From Alkalicaulis satelles (GTDB lineage Bacteria > Pseudomonadota > Alphaproteobacteria > Caulobacterales > Maricaulaceae): DNA of 64,000 bases. Positions 55,157 through 64,000 of this stretch are shown here, one piece after another. The stretch is from positions 682,001 to 746,000 of the forward strand of contig NZ_VWOJ01000001.1 in NCBI RefSeq assembly GCF_008630495.1, written 5' to 3'. How positions within the stretch are numbered: position 1 is the first letter of the stretch; each line of letters starts with the position of its first letter. The notes beneath the pieces are model-generated. The model had not been told where the DNA came from. It worked only from the letters and a program-made list of their open reading frames with translations, and did no database searches. The position numbers and the translations under genes were made by a program.

Positions 55157-56575
55157 ATGATCGCGTGGAAACAGGGTGTGCGAAGCGTCTCCTGGCTGTT
55201 GGCGGCGCTGGGCTTTGCGGCGCTCGCCGCCGGCGCCCTGACTCAGGAGCGCGCAGGTGAAGCGCGTGTGCTGACCGCAGAGCTGACCGGCGTGATCGGT
55301 CCGGCCAATGCTGGCTATATCCAGCGCGCCATCACCCGCGCCGAACGTGAAGGCGCGGCCATGCTGGTGATCGAGATGGATACGCCCGGCGGGCTCGACA
55401 CCGCCATGCGCGACATCAACCGGTCAATCCTGGCCTCAGAGACGCCGGTGGCCGTATTCGTGCACCCGTCCGGCGCGCGCGCCACCAGCGCGGGCGCTTA
55501 TATCCTCTATGCCAGCCATATTGCGGGTATGGCGCCAGGAACATCGGTGGGCGCGGCCACGCCCGTCCAGATGGGCGGGGGAGACGAGGCGCCCGCGCCG
55601 GCGCCCGCCCCGGCCCGCGACAGCGCGGACGAGGACGGGGATGGCGAAGACAGCAGCGCATCGCGCGAGCGCACGGCTCCGTCCAGCGCCCAGGCCATGC
55701 GCAACAAGGTGGTCAATGATTCCGTGGCCTATATCCGCTCGCTGGCCGAAATGCGCGGGCGCAACGCCGACTGGGCTGAAGAGGCCGTGCGCGAAGGCGT
55801 GAGCGCCTCCTATTCCGAAGCCCTGGAGCTGGGCGTGATCGAGATCGTCGCCGCCAGCCTGCCGGCCTTCCTGGAGGAAGCCGACGGGCGCACCGTGACC
55901 TTGTCAGGCGGGCGCGAGGTGGTGCTGGAGGTAGCCGGGGCCGGCATTGAGGCGGTGGAGAAGACCTTCGCCGAAGAAGCGCTGGCGGTGATCACCGATC
56001 CCAATATAGCCTTCCTCCTGCTCAATCTCGGTTTTATCGGCCTGTTGGTGTCCTTCTATAACGGGCTGGAGCCGGTGACCGCCATCGCCGGAGTGATCTT
56101 CATCATTATCGGCTTCTACGCCCTCAACACCCTGCCCGTGAATTATGCGGGCGCGGCGCTGATCATACTGGGGCTGGTGCTGCTGGTGGCCGAGGCTTTC
56201 TTCGCCTCTTCCGGCCTGCTGGCGCTGGGCGGGCTGGCCGCCTTCGCCATAGGCTCGCTGATGCTGATGGACACCGAGGTGGAAGGCCTGCGCATCGACT
56301 GGCGCCTGATCGCGGCCACCACCGTGGCGCTGGGGGCGGCGACCTTTTTCCTGGTCAGCTATGGACTGGCCGCCCAGGGGCGCAAGGTGACCACCGGGGA
56401 CAAGGGCCTGATCGGCCTCACCGGCCGCGTTGTCTCATGGGACGGCGCGGGCGGCTATGTGATGGTGGATGGCGAGCGCTGGAAAGCGGTATCCGCCGAT
56501 ACCCTGGCCGAAGGCGATACGGTGAAGGTCACGGGCGTCGAGGGTCTGACCCTGCGCGTCAAGCTGGTGAAATGA
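55157..56575 (+). CDS. NfeD-type membrane serine protease
   Basis: 472 aa. Signal peptide, ClpP-like protease domain (residues about 35-245) with catalytic Ser in ATSAGAYILYAS near 112 and a candidate Lys in AMRNKVVND near 178. Membrane helices fill residues 280-420 (LLNLGFIGLLVSFYNGL, AALIILGLVLLVAEAFF, LIAATTVALGAATFFLVSYG). A C-terminal OB-fold NfeD domain follows (GLIGLTGRVVSWDGAGG). A Pro/Ala then Asp/Glu-rich insertion of about 40 residues sits inside the protease domain after GAATPV. Adjacent to a stomatin-like gene 38 bp downstream, the classical NfeD-slipin pair in membrane quality control. Confidence 0.9.
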   Translation: MIAWKQGVRSVSWLLAALGFAALAAGALTQERAGEARVLTAELTGVIGPANAGYIQRAITRAEREGAAMLVIEMDTPGGLDTAMRDINRSILASETPVAVFVHPSGARATSAGAYILYASHIAGMAPGTSVGAATPVQMGGGDEAPAPAPAPARDSADEDGDGEDSSASRERTAPSSAQAMRNKVVNDSVAYIRSLAEMRGRNADWAEEAVREGVSASYSEALELGVIEIVAASLPAFLEEADGRTVTLSGGREVVLEVAGAGIEAVEKTFAEEALAVITDPNIAFLLLNLGFIGLLVSFYNGLEPVTAIAGVIFIIIGFYALNTLPVNYAGAALIILGLVLLVAEAFFASSGLLALGGLAAFAIGSLMLMDTEVEGLRIDWRLIAATTVALGAATFFLVSYGLAAQGRKVTTGDKGLIGLTGRVVSWDGAGGYVMVDGERWKAVSADTLAEGDTVKVTGVEGLTLRVKLVK

Positions 56576-56613
56576 ACCCTGACTTCAGAAGCTATTAGCA
56601 AGGAGACACGCCT

Positions 56614-57396
56614 ATGGCCGACATCGGTTTCAATCTCGGTTTATGGATCGCCATCATCGTTCTGGTGTTTGGCATCCTCTCGTCGGCGATCAAGGTCCTG
56701 CGCGAGTATGAGCGCGCCGTGATCTTCACGCTGGGCCGCTATACCGGCACGTCCGGCCCCGGCCTGATCATCCTCATCCCCTTCATCCAGCAAATGGTGC
56801 GCGTGGACATCCGCACCGTGGCCGAGGACGTGCCCAGCCAGGACGTGATCAGCCAGGACAATGTGTCGGTGAAGGTCAACGCGGTTCTGTATTACCGCAT
56901 CGTCGACCCGTCCAAGGCGATCAACCAGGTGGAGGATTTCCGCATGGCCACCAGCCAGCTGGCCCAGACCACGCTGCGCTCGGTGCTGGGCAAGCATGAT
57001 CTCGACGAGATGCTGGCCGAGCGCGACAAGCTCAATGACGACATCCAGAAAATCCTGGATGTCCAGACCGAGGCCTGGGGCATCAAGGTGGCCAATGTGG
57101 AGATCAAGCATGTGGATCTCGACCCGTCCATGATCCGCGCCATCGCCCGGCAGGCCGAGGCCGAGCGCGAGCGGCGCGCCAAGATCATCTCTGCGGAAGG
57201 CGAACAGCAGGCCGCCGCCAAGCTGGCCGAGGCCGCCCAGATCCTGGGCGAGCAGGACGGCGCGCTGCAATTGCGCTATCTGAGCACGCTGACCGAGATC
57301 GGCGGCGAGAACAATTCCACCATCATCTTCCCCATGCCCATCGATCTGCTGGCCCAGCTATCCGGCTTCATCAAGGACCGCGACCAGAACGGCTGA
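56614..57396 (+). CDS. Slipin/stomatin-like SPFH protein
   Basis: 260 aa. One N-terminal membrane helix ([17 protein letters not shown]), then the SPFH/band-7 domain: [20 protein letters not shown] near residue 30, [18 protein letters not shown] next and [14 protein letters not shown] near 92. A coiled coil of [20 protein letters not shown] type follows. Partners with the NfeD protease upstream and is its likely substrate or scaffold. AAGGAGA before the ATG. Ends at a strong shared terminator. Confidence 0.93.
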   Translation: MADIGFNLGLWIAIIVLVFGILSSAIKVLREYERAVIFTLGRYTGTSGPGLIILIPFIQQMVRVDIRTVAEDVPSQDVISQDNVSVKVNAVLYYRIVDPSKAINQVEDFRMATSQLAQTTLRSVLGKHDLDEMLAERDKLNDDIQKILDVQTEAWGIKVANVEIKHVDLDPSMIRAIARQAEAERERRAKIISAEGEQQAAAKLAEAAQILGEQDGALQLRYLSTLTEIGGENNSTIIFPMPIDLLAQLSGFIKDRDQNG

Positions 57397-57413
57397 CGGC
57401 GGCGCATCGGGAC

Positions 57414-57454
57414 ACAAAAAACCCCGGCCTGCGGCGCAGGCCGGGGTTCTTCTT
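57414..57454. terminator. Bidirectional intrinsic terminator
   Basis: Stem AACCCCGGCCTGC with loop GGC and its exact complement (57420-57448). On the minus strand a run of six T follows (57416-57421 as A on plus); on the plus strand CTTCTT follows. It lies between convergent stomatin and hppA genes and can serve both. Confidence 0.9.
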
Positions 57455-57472
57455 GACCAGTGATCAAGCGCT

Positions 57473-59620
57473 CTAGAAGCGCACCGCCAGCACCGCCAGC
57501 ATCAGCAGGGCGACGATATTGGTGATCTTGATCATCGGGTTCACAGCCGGACCGGCGGTGTCCTTGTAGGGATCGCCCACCGTATCGCCCGTCACCGCAG
57601 CCTTGTGGGCTTCAGAGCCCTTGCCGCCGTGATGGCCGTCCTCGATGTATTTCTTGGCGTTGTCCCAGGCGCCGCCGCCCGAAGTCATGGAAATGGCCAC
57701 GAACAGGCCGGTCACGATGACCCCCAGCAGCATGGCGCCCACCGCGGCCAGCGCCTCGAACTTGCCGCCCACGAAATAGATCGCGGTGAACAGGACGATG
57801 GGCGAGAGCACCGGCAGCATGGACGGCACGATCATTTCGCGGATCGCTGCAGTGGTCAGCATGTCCACCGCCCGGCCGTAATCGGGCTTTTCCTCGCCCT
57901 TCATGATGCCCGGCTTTTCCTTGAACTGGCGGCGCACCTCGGTGACCACGGCCTGGGCCGCACGGCCCACGGCGGTCATCGACCAGCCCGCAAACAGGAA
58001 GGGCAGAAGACCGCCAAAGAACAGGCCCACCACCACATACGGGTTATGCAGGGCGAAGTTCAGATTGTCCGCGCCCGCAAAGAACGGGTAGGTCGTGGCG
58101 TTGGCGGCGAAATACTTTATGTCTTCGGTATAGGCCGCAAACAGCACCAGCGCGCCCAGGCCCGCCGAGCCGATGGCGTAGCCCTTGGTGACCGCCTTGG
58201 TGGTGTTGCCCACCGCGTCCAGCGCATCGGTGGTGTCGCGCACCTCGCCTTCCAGGCCCGCCATCTCGGCGATGCCGCCGGCATTGTCCGTGACCGGTCC
58301 GAAGGCGTCGAGCGCCACCACCATGCCCGCCAGGGCCAGCATCGTGGTCACCGCAATGGCGATGCCGAACAGCCCGGCCAGATTGAAGGTGGCCAGGATC
58401 GCAATGATGATCACCAGCGCCGGCAGGGCGGTGGATTCCATCGACACGGCCAGACCCTGGATGACATTGGTGCCGTGGCCGGACTCCGACGCCTTGGCCA
58501 CCGAGCGCACCGGGCGGTAATTGGTGCCGGTATAGTATTCGGTGATCCAGATGATGAAGCCGGTCACCGCCAAGCCGATCACGCCGCACACGAACAGCGA
58601 AGCCCCGCTCATGGTCAGGCCCGTGCTGGCGGTGAAGGCGGTTTCAAACCCGATCAGGAAATGGGTCGCCAGCGCGATGCCGATCAGCGAGAACACCGCC
58701 GAGGCGATGAAGCCCTTGTAGAGCGCGCCCATCACATTGGTCGATCCCTTCGACAGGCGCACGAAGAACGCGCCCAGGATCGAGGCGATGATGCACACCG
58801 CGCCAATGGCCAGCGGATACACCATCATGGCGTCCAGCCCGACATCACCGCGGAAGAAGATGGAACCGAGCACCATGGTGGCCACCACGGTCACCGCGTA
58901 GGTCTCGAACAGGTCGGCGGCCATGCCTGCGCAGTCGCCGACATTGTCGCCCACATTGTCCGCAATGGTGGCCGGGTTGCGCGGATCATCCTCGGGGATG
59001 CCCGCCTCCACCTTGCCGACCATGTCGCCGCCCACATCGGCGCCCTTGGTGAAGATGCCGCCGCCCAGACGCGCGAAGATGGAAATCAGAGAGGCGCCAA
59101 AGCCCAGCGCGACAAGGCCGTCAATAATGGTGCGCTGGGAGTCCGATGCGGCAAAGCCGTTCCCGCCAGTGAGCACGAAATAATAGATCGTCACCGACAA
59201 CAGGGCGAGGCCCGCCACAAGCATGCCGGTCACCGCGCCTGCGCGGAAAGCCAGGGACAGGCCCGCCTGCAGCGAGGACTTGGCCGCCTCGGTGGTGCGT
59301 ACATTGGCGCGCACCGAGACCAGCATGCCGATGAAGCCCGCTGCGCCCGACAATATGGCGCCGATCAGGAAGCCGGCCGCCACCACCAGGCCCAGCAACA
59401 GCCAGACCAGAACGAAGATGACGACGCCCACAATGGCGATCGTGATGTATTGCCGGCGCAGATATGCGTTCGCGCCCTCCTGGATCGCGGCGGCGATCTC
59501 CTGCATGCGCTCAGTGCCGGCGCTGGCCGACAGAATGGAGCGCACCTGGATCACGCCATACGCAATCGCAATCAGGCCCGCCGCAACGGCAAGCCAGAGC
59601 CAAAGCTCATCCATAAGCAT
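57473..59620 (-). CDS. hppA: Proton-translocating membrane pyrophosphatase (K+-independent)
   Basis: 715 aa integral membrane H+-PPase coupling PPi hydrolysis to proton export, with about 16 helices. Core motifs: [20 protein letters not shown] near residue 180, [19 protein letters not shown] near 215 and [10 protein letters not shown] near 650. GNTTKAV near 465 carries Lys where K+-dependent enzymes have Ala, indicating the K+-independent class. The ATG at 59620 has AAGGGG 9 bp before; the longer frame lacks membrane helices and was rejected. Confidence 0.95.
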   Translation of the reverse strand: MLMDELWLWLAVAAGLIAIAYGVIQVRSILSASAGTERMQEIAAAIQEGANAYLRRQYITIAIVGVVIFVLVWLLLGLVVAAGFLIGAILSGAAGFIGMLVSVRANVRTTEAAKSSLQAGLSLAFRAGAVTGMLVAGLALLSVTIYYFVLTGGNGFAASDSQRTIIDGLVALGFGASLISIFARLGGGIFTKGADVGGDMVGKVEAGIPEDDPRNPATIADNVGDNVGDCAGMAADLFETYAVTVVATMVLGSIFFRGDVGLDAMMVYPLAIGAVCIIASILGAFFVRLSKGSTNVMGALYKGFIASAVFSLIGIALATHFLIGFETAFTASTGLTMSGASLFVCGVIGLAVTGFIIWITEYYTGTNYRPVRSVAKASESGHGTNVIQGLAVSMESTALPALVIIIAILATFNLAGLFGIAIAVTTMLALAGMVVALDAFGPVTDNAGGIAEMAGLEGEVRDTTDALDAVGNTTKAVTKGYAIGSAGLGALVLFAAYTEDIKYFAANATTYPFFAGADNLNFALHNPYVVVGLFFGGLLPFLFAGWSMTAVGRAAQAVVTEVRRQFKEKPGIMKGEEKPDYGRAVDMLTTAAIREMIVPSMLPVLSPIVLFTAIYFVGGKFEALAAVGAMLLGVIVTGLFVAISMTSGGGAWDNAKKYIEDGHHGGKGSEAHKAAVTGDTVGDPYKDTAGPAVNPMIKITNIVALLMLAVLAVRF

Positions 59621-59807
59621 GTGATTTTCCCCTTGGTCGAGGCAATGATTGTTGTTTTGAGCGCCCACCGCACGGTCGGGAATGGAATCAGCCGTGCAGT
59701 TCAAGCCCTCCCCGATGAAGCGGACTATGCAACAGGTCGATTGCACCACGCAACACAAGGGGGCGAGGGTGTGATTTCAGGGGGAAGGCTGGGCGCTGGG
59801 CGCGCCT

Positions 59808-60209
59808 TTAGCGCCGGATCAGGCGCATGTCATCGCCAGCGAGATCAAACGCAATGACGTTGGCGCCAAACCGGCCGTTTACAGCGCGGGAAAAGGCGTT
59901 TTCGGCGTCAGAACGGTCGGTTTCAACACCGTCCTGGTGCAGGATGAACGGGTTCGCGTGAACCGCGCGCACCAGAGCGTCCATCAGGAAGTGCTCTTCC
60001 TCGCGCACATTCGACATGGAATATCCCCGCGCCAGGCACAGGCGCGGCGTGACGAAGGCATAGCCGGCCAGGCGCCCGTCCTGGCGCACCACCGGGGCCA
60101 CCAGCTTGTTGATCGCGCGCGGATCGCCATGGGGGCAGGCGCGCTCCTCGCCCGCAGCGGCGGGCGTCAGGACCATGAGGGCGGTCATGAGGGCGAGCAC
60201 GGTCTTCAT
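59808..60209 (-). CDS. Hypothetical exported protein
   Basis: 133 aa of no recognised family. Clear signal peptide (MKTVLALMTALMVLTPAAAG). The mature part has two cysteines (ACPHGD, RLCLARG) that could form a disulphide and ends in basic RLIRR. It follows thiL on the same strand by 25 bp and may be the last gene of the rib-nusB-thiL operon. Confidence 0.6.
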   Translation of the reverse strand: MKTVLALMTALMVLTPAAAGEERACPHGDPRAINKLVAPVVRQDGRLAGYAFVTPRLCLARGYSMSNVREEEHFLMDALVRAVHANPFILHQDGVETDRSDAENAFSRAVNGRFGANVIAFDLAGDDMRLIRR

Positions 60210-60234
60210 ATGGGACAGTCTGGCGCTAGACCCG

Positions 60235-61221
60235 TCAAAAATGGGTGAATCCGGGCCGGTCGACGCGCACTGGCGCGCCGCGCCAGCTCACGCTGACGCC
60301 CGCATCACCGGCCTCGAACCGTCCGATGACGGTGAGCGGCAGGGCGCCCGCCGCTTTGGTCAGGGCCGCCAGATTGTCAGGCGAAACCGCAATCGCGAGC
60401 TCGTAATCATCTCCGCCTCCAGCCAGCTGCTGGCGGGCGGCGGCCTCATCACTCTGGAGCGCCAGCCAGGCTTGTCCCGCATCAGAGAGCGGCAGGCGCT
60501 CCAGCTCTATCCCCGCATCAAGCCCGCTGGCGCGCGCGATATGACCGCAATCGGCGATCAGGCCGTCGCTGATATCGATGGCGGCATGGGCGTATTCAAT
60601 CAAGGCGCCCGCAAGCTCAACACGCGGCTCGGGACGGTTGAAACGCTGGCGCAGCAAGCGCTCATGTCCTGCGTTGCCCAGGGCTGGGCGCGCGCCCATA
60701 ACGCCCTGAAGGCCCAGCCAGGCATCGCCAATTGCACCTGTGACAACAAGGAGATCGCCAGGCTTGGCGCCGCTGCGCCGCACCGCCCGGCCTGCGGGAA
60801 GTTCGCCAAACGCGGTCACGGCGATGGTCCAGGGTCCGTGCGCCGATGTGGTGTCTCCGCCAACCAGATGAATTCCAAAGATTTTCTGGCTGTCTTCAAG
60901 TCCGTCGGCAAAGCCCTCGCGCAAAGCGTCAGGCGCGCCTTCCGGCCAGACGATGGAGAGCATATAGGCCAGGGGCCGCGCCCCCATGGCGGCCAGGTCC
61001 GAGAGATTGACTCTCAAGGCGCGGCAAGCGGTTAGCGCGGGATCTTCATCTTTCGGGAAATGCACGCCGGCCACCAGCGTATCGGCGGTGACGGCCAGCT
61101 CGCAGCCGTCAGAGGGCGTTATCACCGCTCCGTCATCGCTGAGATCCGCGGCGCCGGGAAAACCTGAACTGAGCGGCGCAAGGCGCCGTTTTATATAATC
61201 AAATTCCCCGCCGCCGCTCAC
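60235..61221 (-). CDS. thiL: Thiamine-monophosphate kinase
   Basis: 328 aa ATP-dependent kinase making thiamine diphosphate. SDDGAVITP near residue 27, GDTTSAHGPW near 121, VTGAIGDAWLGLQG near 155, ISDGLIADCGHIA near 216 and GGDDYELAIAV near 268 are family hallmarks with Mg/ATP ligands. Overlaps nusB by 4 bp (ATGA), keeping the common alphaproteobacterial nusB-thiL coupling. Confidence 0.95.
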   Translation of the reverse strand: MSGGGEFDYIKRRLAPLSSGFPGAADLSDDGAVITPSDGCELAVTADTLVAGVHFPKDEDPALTACRALRVNLSDLAAMGARPLAYMLSIVWPEGAPDALREGFADGLEDSQKIFGIHLVGGDTTSAHGPWTIAVTAFGELPAGRAVRRSGAKPGDLLVVTGAIGDAWLGLQGVMGARPALGNAGHERLLRQRFNRPEPRVELAGALIEYAHAAIDISDGLIADCGHIARASGLDAGIELERLPLSDAGQAWLALQSDEAAARQQLAGGGDDYELAIAVSPDNLAALTKAAGALPLTVIGRFEAGDAGVSVSWRGAPVRVDRPGFTHF

Positions 61222-61697
61222 GGCCCGTCCGTGCGCAGACGCCGGGCCAGAGCGTCCAGCGCGCCGTTGACCATGCCCGATTCCGGCGCATCGAAAAACG
61301 CGGACGCCACGTCCACATACTCGTTGATCACCACGGCGGGCGGCACATCTGTGCGCGCCAGCAGCTCATACCCGCCCGCTCTCAGGATCGCGCGCAGGGT
61401 GGCGTCCAGACGCGACAGGCGCCAGCCTTCCTTGAGCACCTGGGAGATATGGCCGTCCACCTCGTCCTGACGCTCCACTATGCCTTTCAGGAGGTCTTCA
61501 AAGAAGTCCTCATCGGCCTCGATATAGTCGCCCGGCTCGCCGTCATGGCCGAAATGATGGTCGCGGAACTGGCGCGTCACGGCAGCTGCGCCCTGCCCGC
61601 TCACCTCCATCTGGTAGAGCGCCTGCACAGCGCACAGCCGCGCTGCGCGGCGCAGCCGGGCCCGGGTCTCGGAACGGTTGGCGGTTTCGGTGGTCAT
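61218..61697 (-). CDS. nusB: Transcription antitermination factor NusB
   Basis: 159 aa all-helical RNA-binding protein, part of rRNA antitermination. ARLCAVQALYQMEVSG near residue 17, LDATLRAILRAGGYELL near 96 and VVINEYVDVASAFFD near 121 match the family. It overlaps ribH by a single base. Confidence 0.94.
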   Translation of the reverse strand: MTTETANRSETRARLRRAARLCAVQALYQMEVSGQGAAAVTRQFRDHHFGHDGEPGDYIEADEDFFEDLLKGIVERQDEVDGHISQVLKEGWRLSRLDATLRAILRAGGYELLARTDVPPAVVINEYVDVASAFFDAPESGMVNGALDALARRLRTDGP

Positions 61698-62131
61698 CAG
61701 TCCGCACAGCTCGTCTTGAACGCCGCCATGGTCAGCGCCGCCTGGGCTGCGTCGCGGCCCTTGTTCTTGCGGTCCACATGGGCGCGCTCGCGCGCCTGGC
61801 GGATATTCTCAACGGTCAGAATACCATAGCCCAGGGCCACGCCCGACAGGCTGAGATCCATCAGACCGCGCGCGCTCTCCCCGCACACATAGTCGTAATG
61901 GCTGGTCTCGCCGCGGATCACGCAGCCCAGCGCCACATAGGCGTCATAGGGATCGGCGCCCAGCCAGGACATGGCGATAGCGCCGGGGATCTCGAACGCG
62001 CCGGGCACCATGACGGTGTCATGACGGGCGCCCGCCTCGTCCAGCGCAGCACGGGCGCCGGCCAGCAGCTGCTCGGTAATGTCCTCATAGAACGGAGCGG
62101 CCACAATGAGCACGCGGGGGGTGTCAGTCAT
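61697..62131 (-). CDS. ribH: 6,7-dimethyl-8-ribityllumazine synthase
   Basis: 144 aa lumazine synthase, penultimate step of riboflavin synthesis. VPGAFEIPGAIAM near residue 43, LGCVIRGETSHYDYVC near 70 with the catalytic His, and SGVALGYGILTVEN near 96 are characteristic. The ATG at 62131 lies inside the end of ribBA (8-bp overlap). Confidence 0.95.
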   Translation of the reverse strand: MTDTPRVLIVAAPFYEDITEQLLAGARAALDEAGARHDTVMVPGAFEIPGAIAMSWLGADPYDAYVALGCVIRGETSHYDYVCGESARGLMDLSLSGVALGYGILTVENIRQARERAHVDRKNKGRDAAQAALTMAAFKTSCAD

Positions 62132-63260
62132 GGCGGCTTCCTTCCAGATCGCGCTGTTCAACGACCTGAAGGCCGTATCCGTCAAGTCCGATTATGGTCT
62201 GCGGGGCGGTGGTCACCAGGATCATCTGGCGCACGCCCAGATCCAGCAGGATCTGCGCCCCCACCCCGTATTCGCGCAAGCGCCGGGCCTCGCGCGCATC
62301 GGGCGGATCGGCCGGGGCGGCGCCGAAACGCTCTGTAATGGCGGACGGATTGGTCTCGCGGATGAACACCATCACGCCCGGGCCGTCATGAGCCTGAAGC
62401 GCGCCAATGCCCTCCTCAATGAGCCCGCTGCGCCCGCCGCCAGCGCCCAGAAGATCGTCGGCGAAGCTCACCTTGTGCATGCGCACCAGCACCGGCGCGT
62501 CGGGGCGGATGTCCCCGCGCGCAATGGCCACATGCTCCACATCCTCCACCAGCGAACGAAAGACCGACAGGCGGAACGGCCCGCCCCAGCGCGTGGTCAC
62601 CTCGGTGTCGAGCCGGCGCTCCACAAAGCGGTCATGCTGGCGGCGATAGGCGATGAGATCGGCGATGGCGCCGATCTTCAGCCCGTGCAGCTGGGCAAAC
62701 GCCACCAGATCGGGAAGCCGGGCCATGGTCCCGTCTTCATTCATGATTTCGCAGATGACGCCGGACGGGTTGCAGCCCGCCAGCCGGGCGATATCCACCG
62801 CCGCCTCGGTATGGCCTGCGCGCACCAGCACCCCGCCATCGCGCGCCACAAGCGGAAACACATGGCCGGGCGAGACGATGTCTTCCGCCCCCTTGGCCGG
62901 GTTGATCGCCGCTGCGATGGTCAGGGCCCGGTCATGGGCCGATATCCCTGTGGATACGCCCTCACGCGCTTCGATGGAGACGGTGAAATTGGTGGTGTGG
63001 CGCGACTGGTTGCGCGAACTCATCAGGGGCAGGCGCAGCTGGTCGGCGCGCGCGCGCGTCAGGGACAGGCAGATCAGGCCGCGCCCGTGCTTGGCCATGA
63101 AATTGACCGCGTCGGGAGTGGCGAACTGGGCCGGAATGACCAGATCGCCCTCATTCTCCCGATCCTCGGCGTCAACCAGGATGAACATGCGCCCCTGGCG
63201 CGCGTCCTCGATGATCTCGGTGATGGAAGACAGCGGCGTATCGCCGTAGGGCTCGCTCAC
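62124..63260 (-). CDS. RibBA homologue with degenerate GTP cyclohydrolase II half (RibBX type)
   Basis: 378 aa. Residues 1-205 are a complete 3,4-dihydroxy-2-butanone-4-phosphate synthase: FILVDAEDRENEGDL near 28, GRGLICLSLT near 70, THHTTNFTVSIEAREG-like segment near 107, and GHVFPL and GHTEAAVDIARLAG near 150. The C-terminal half has GTP cyclohydrolase II outline, but the zinc site that normally reads C-x-GD-x-(8)-C-x-C is VRMHKVSFADDLLGAGGG, without any cysteine. So it should supply only RibB activity, and GTP cyclohydrolase II must be encoded elsewhere. Such degenerate fusions (RibBX) are known in Proteobacteria. Confidence 0.9.
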   Translation of the reverse strand: MSEPYGDTPLSSITEIIEDARQGRMFILVDAEDRENEGDLVIPAQFATPDAVNFMAKHGRGLICLSLTRARADQLRLPLMSSRNQSRHTTNFTVSIEAREGVSTGISAHDRALTIAAAINPAKGAEDIVSPGHVFPLVARDGGVLVRAGHTEAAVDIARLAGCNPSGVICEIMNEDGTMARLPDLVAFAQLHGLKIGAIADLIAYRRQHDRFVERRLDTEVTTRWGGPFRLSVFRSLVEDVEHVAIARGDIRPDAPVLVRMHKVSFADDLLGAGGGRSGLIEEGIGALQAHDGPGVMVFIRETNPSAITERFGAAPADPPDAREARRLREYGVGAQILLDLGVRQMILVTTAPQTIIGLDGYGLQVVEQRDLEGSRHD

Positions 63261-63874
63261 GATGGGGTTCCTGCCGGGCGAAAATCGATCAGGCGTGCGG
63301 CGTAGCGCGCCATGACATCGACCTCAAGGTTCACATGCGCTCCCGGCTGCAGACGGCCCAGCGTGGTGACCGCCGCAGTGTGGGGGATGATCATGAGATC
63401 AAACAGGTTTTCCTCCACCGCGTTGACCGTCAGCGAGACCCCGTCCACGGCGATGGAGCCCTTCTCAGCAATGAAAGCCGCCAGAGCGTCCGGCGCGGCG
63501 ATGCGAAGGCGCATCCAGCCGTCCACGTCCTCGCGCGCGCGCACCTCGCCCACCCCGTCCACATGGCCCTGGACGATATGCCCGCCCAGCTCGTCGCCGA
63601 CCTTCAGCGCGCGTTCGAGATTGACGTCTGTCCCCACAGCCCAGGCGCCCAGCGTGGTGCGCGCCAGCGTCTCGGGAGAAACCTCCACCACATGACGCGC
63701 GCCCTGCTCTTGCGGCTCGACCGAGACCAGGGTCAGGCAGGCGCCATCATGGCTAACCGAACAGCCCAGCGAAAAGCTGTGCGCGGCATAGGGGCTGTCC
63801 ACGGTGATGCGGCGCACCGGCCCGTCCTCAATGGCGGCGATGCGCCCCAGCGCGGTGACGATACCGGTGAACAT
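63257..63874 (-). CDS. ribE: Riboflavin synthase, alpha chain
   Basis: 205 aa with two lumazine-binding repeats, final step of riboflavin synthesis. MFTGIVTALG start, SVSHDGACLTL near 38, GHIVQGHVDGVG near 92 and SIAVDGVSLTVN near 135 are typical. ATG at 63874, 4 bp after the ribD stop; overlaps ribBA by 4 bp. Confidence 0.95.
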   Translation of the reverse strand: MFTGIVTALGRIAAIEDGPVRRITVDSPYAAHSFSLGCSVSHDGACLTLVSVEPQEQGARHVVEVSPETLARTTLGAWAVGTDVNLERALKVGDELGGHIVQGHVDGVGEVRAREDVDGWMRLRIAAPDALAAFIAEKGSIAVDGVSLTVNAVEENLFDLMIIPHTAAVTTLGRLQPGAHVNLEVDVMARYAARLIDFRPAGTPS

Positions 63875-63878
63875 TGTT

Positions 63879-64000
63879 TCAGACCCGCTCCCAGCGTTCC
63901 AGGACATCCGCGCCGCATTCGATCACGCGGGTGCGCTGGAAGATGGGCGCGGCGTCCAGCGTCTCAAGGCCCAGGCCTGCAATCGCCGCCATGCCGTCCC
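63879..64000 (-). CDS. ribD: RibD deaminase-reductase, C-terminal end only
   Basis: The last 40 codons of a gene running out of the window. The frame reads DGMAAIAGLGLETLD, FQRTRVIECGADVLERW then stop. This matches the end of the RibD reductase domain, and the place ahead of ribE is standard. The diagnostic parts are outside the window, so the call rests mostly on context. Confidence 0.7.
   Translation of the reverse strand, partial: DGMAAIAGLGLETLDAAPIFQRTRVIECGADVLERWERV

Noticed and set aside
57605..59857. 750-aa plus-strand open frame
   Set aside because: Antisense to hppA; very His/Arg-rich translation without membrane or domain pattern.
63260..64000. FMN riboswitch for the riboflavin genes
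   Set aside because: No untranslated leader is in the window; genes are packed with overlaps and the operon start lies outside.

Overview
The window is a high-GC, densely coded stretch of an alphaproteobacterial chromosome. The gene content suggests a member of the Maricaulales/Caulobacterales (a stalked, Maricaulis/Oceanicaulis/Glycocaulis-like marine bacterium). The indications are a Caulobacter-type oxidative xylose pathway, a TonB-Xanth-Caul type receptor beside tryptophan-halogenase genes, the ribD-ribE-ribBA-ribH-nusB-thiL order, a NDUFS4-like complex I accessory protein and a proton-pumping pyrophosphatase. Genus and species cannot be fixed from the sequence alone.

Positions 1-31600 form one large xylan and xylose utilisation locus. 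On the minus strand lie a TonB-dependent receptor (4045-7284), a GH10 endoxylanase and a lipoprotein GH3 enzyme. Divergent from the receptor are four tandem flavin-dependent 'tryptophan halogenase' family genes (7547-13592), one of which has lost the catalytic glutamate, followed by a GH43 lipoprotein. A GH3-GH115 operon (beta-xylosidase and alpha-glucuronidase) follows on the minus strand, then a GntR/FCD regulator and xylonate dehydratase xylD on the plus strand. A minus-strand operon xylX-xylB-MFS transporter-xylA-xylC, with a LacI regulator upstream, completes the Weimberg pathway from D-xylose to 2-oxoglutarate. Two families of palindromes tie the locus together. A LacI-type site (TGTTAGCGCTAACA) sits 27-46 bp before four transcription units. 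A second family (ATTTGTCNGACAAAT-like) occurs at five intergenic places and fits the FadR-type GntR regulator.

Positions 31800-34350 are a lower-GC scar of Rhs polymorphic-toxin genes: scrambled Rhs-core fragments, two different C-terminal modules, each followed by a small candidate immunity gene, and a 97-bp near-perfect direct repeat. An initiator tRNA borders it.

Positions 34791-45540 hold a possible outer-membrane protein, a GNAT acetyltransferase, an exopolysaccharide cassette (sugar transferase, gmd, fcl, UDP-glucuronate epimerase), cysK, metC, an orphan amino-acid binding protein, and a decayed ATP-grasp (graspetide-type) gene next to an EreA/ChaN-like protein. Positions 45543-57400 carry tRNA-Arg and tRNA-Pro, ppa, a LOG-family protein, a large unknown membrane protein, a DUF305/LVIVD pair and an NfeD-stomatin pair. 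The end of the window holds hppA, thiL, nusB and the riboflavin genes, including a RibBA whose GTP cyclohydrolase II half has lost its zinc cysteines. No CRISPR array, insertion sequence or rRNA was seen.
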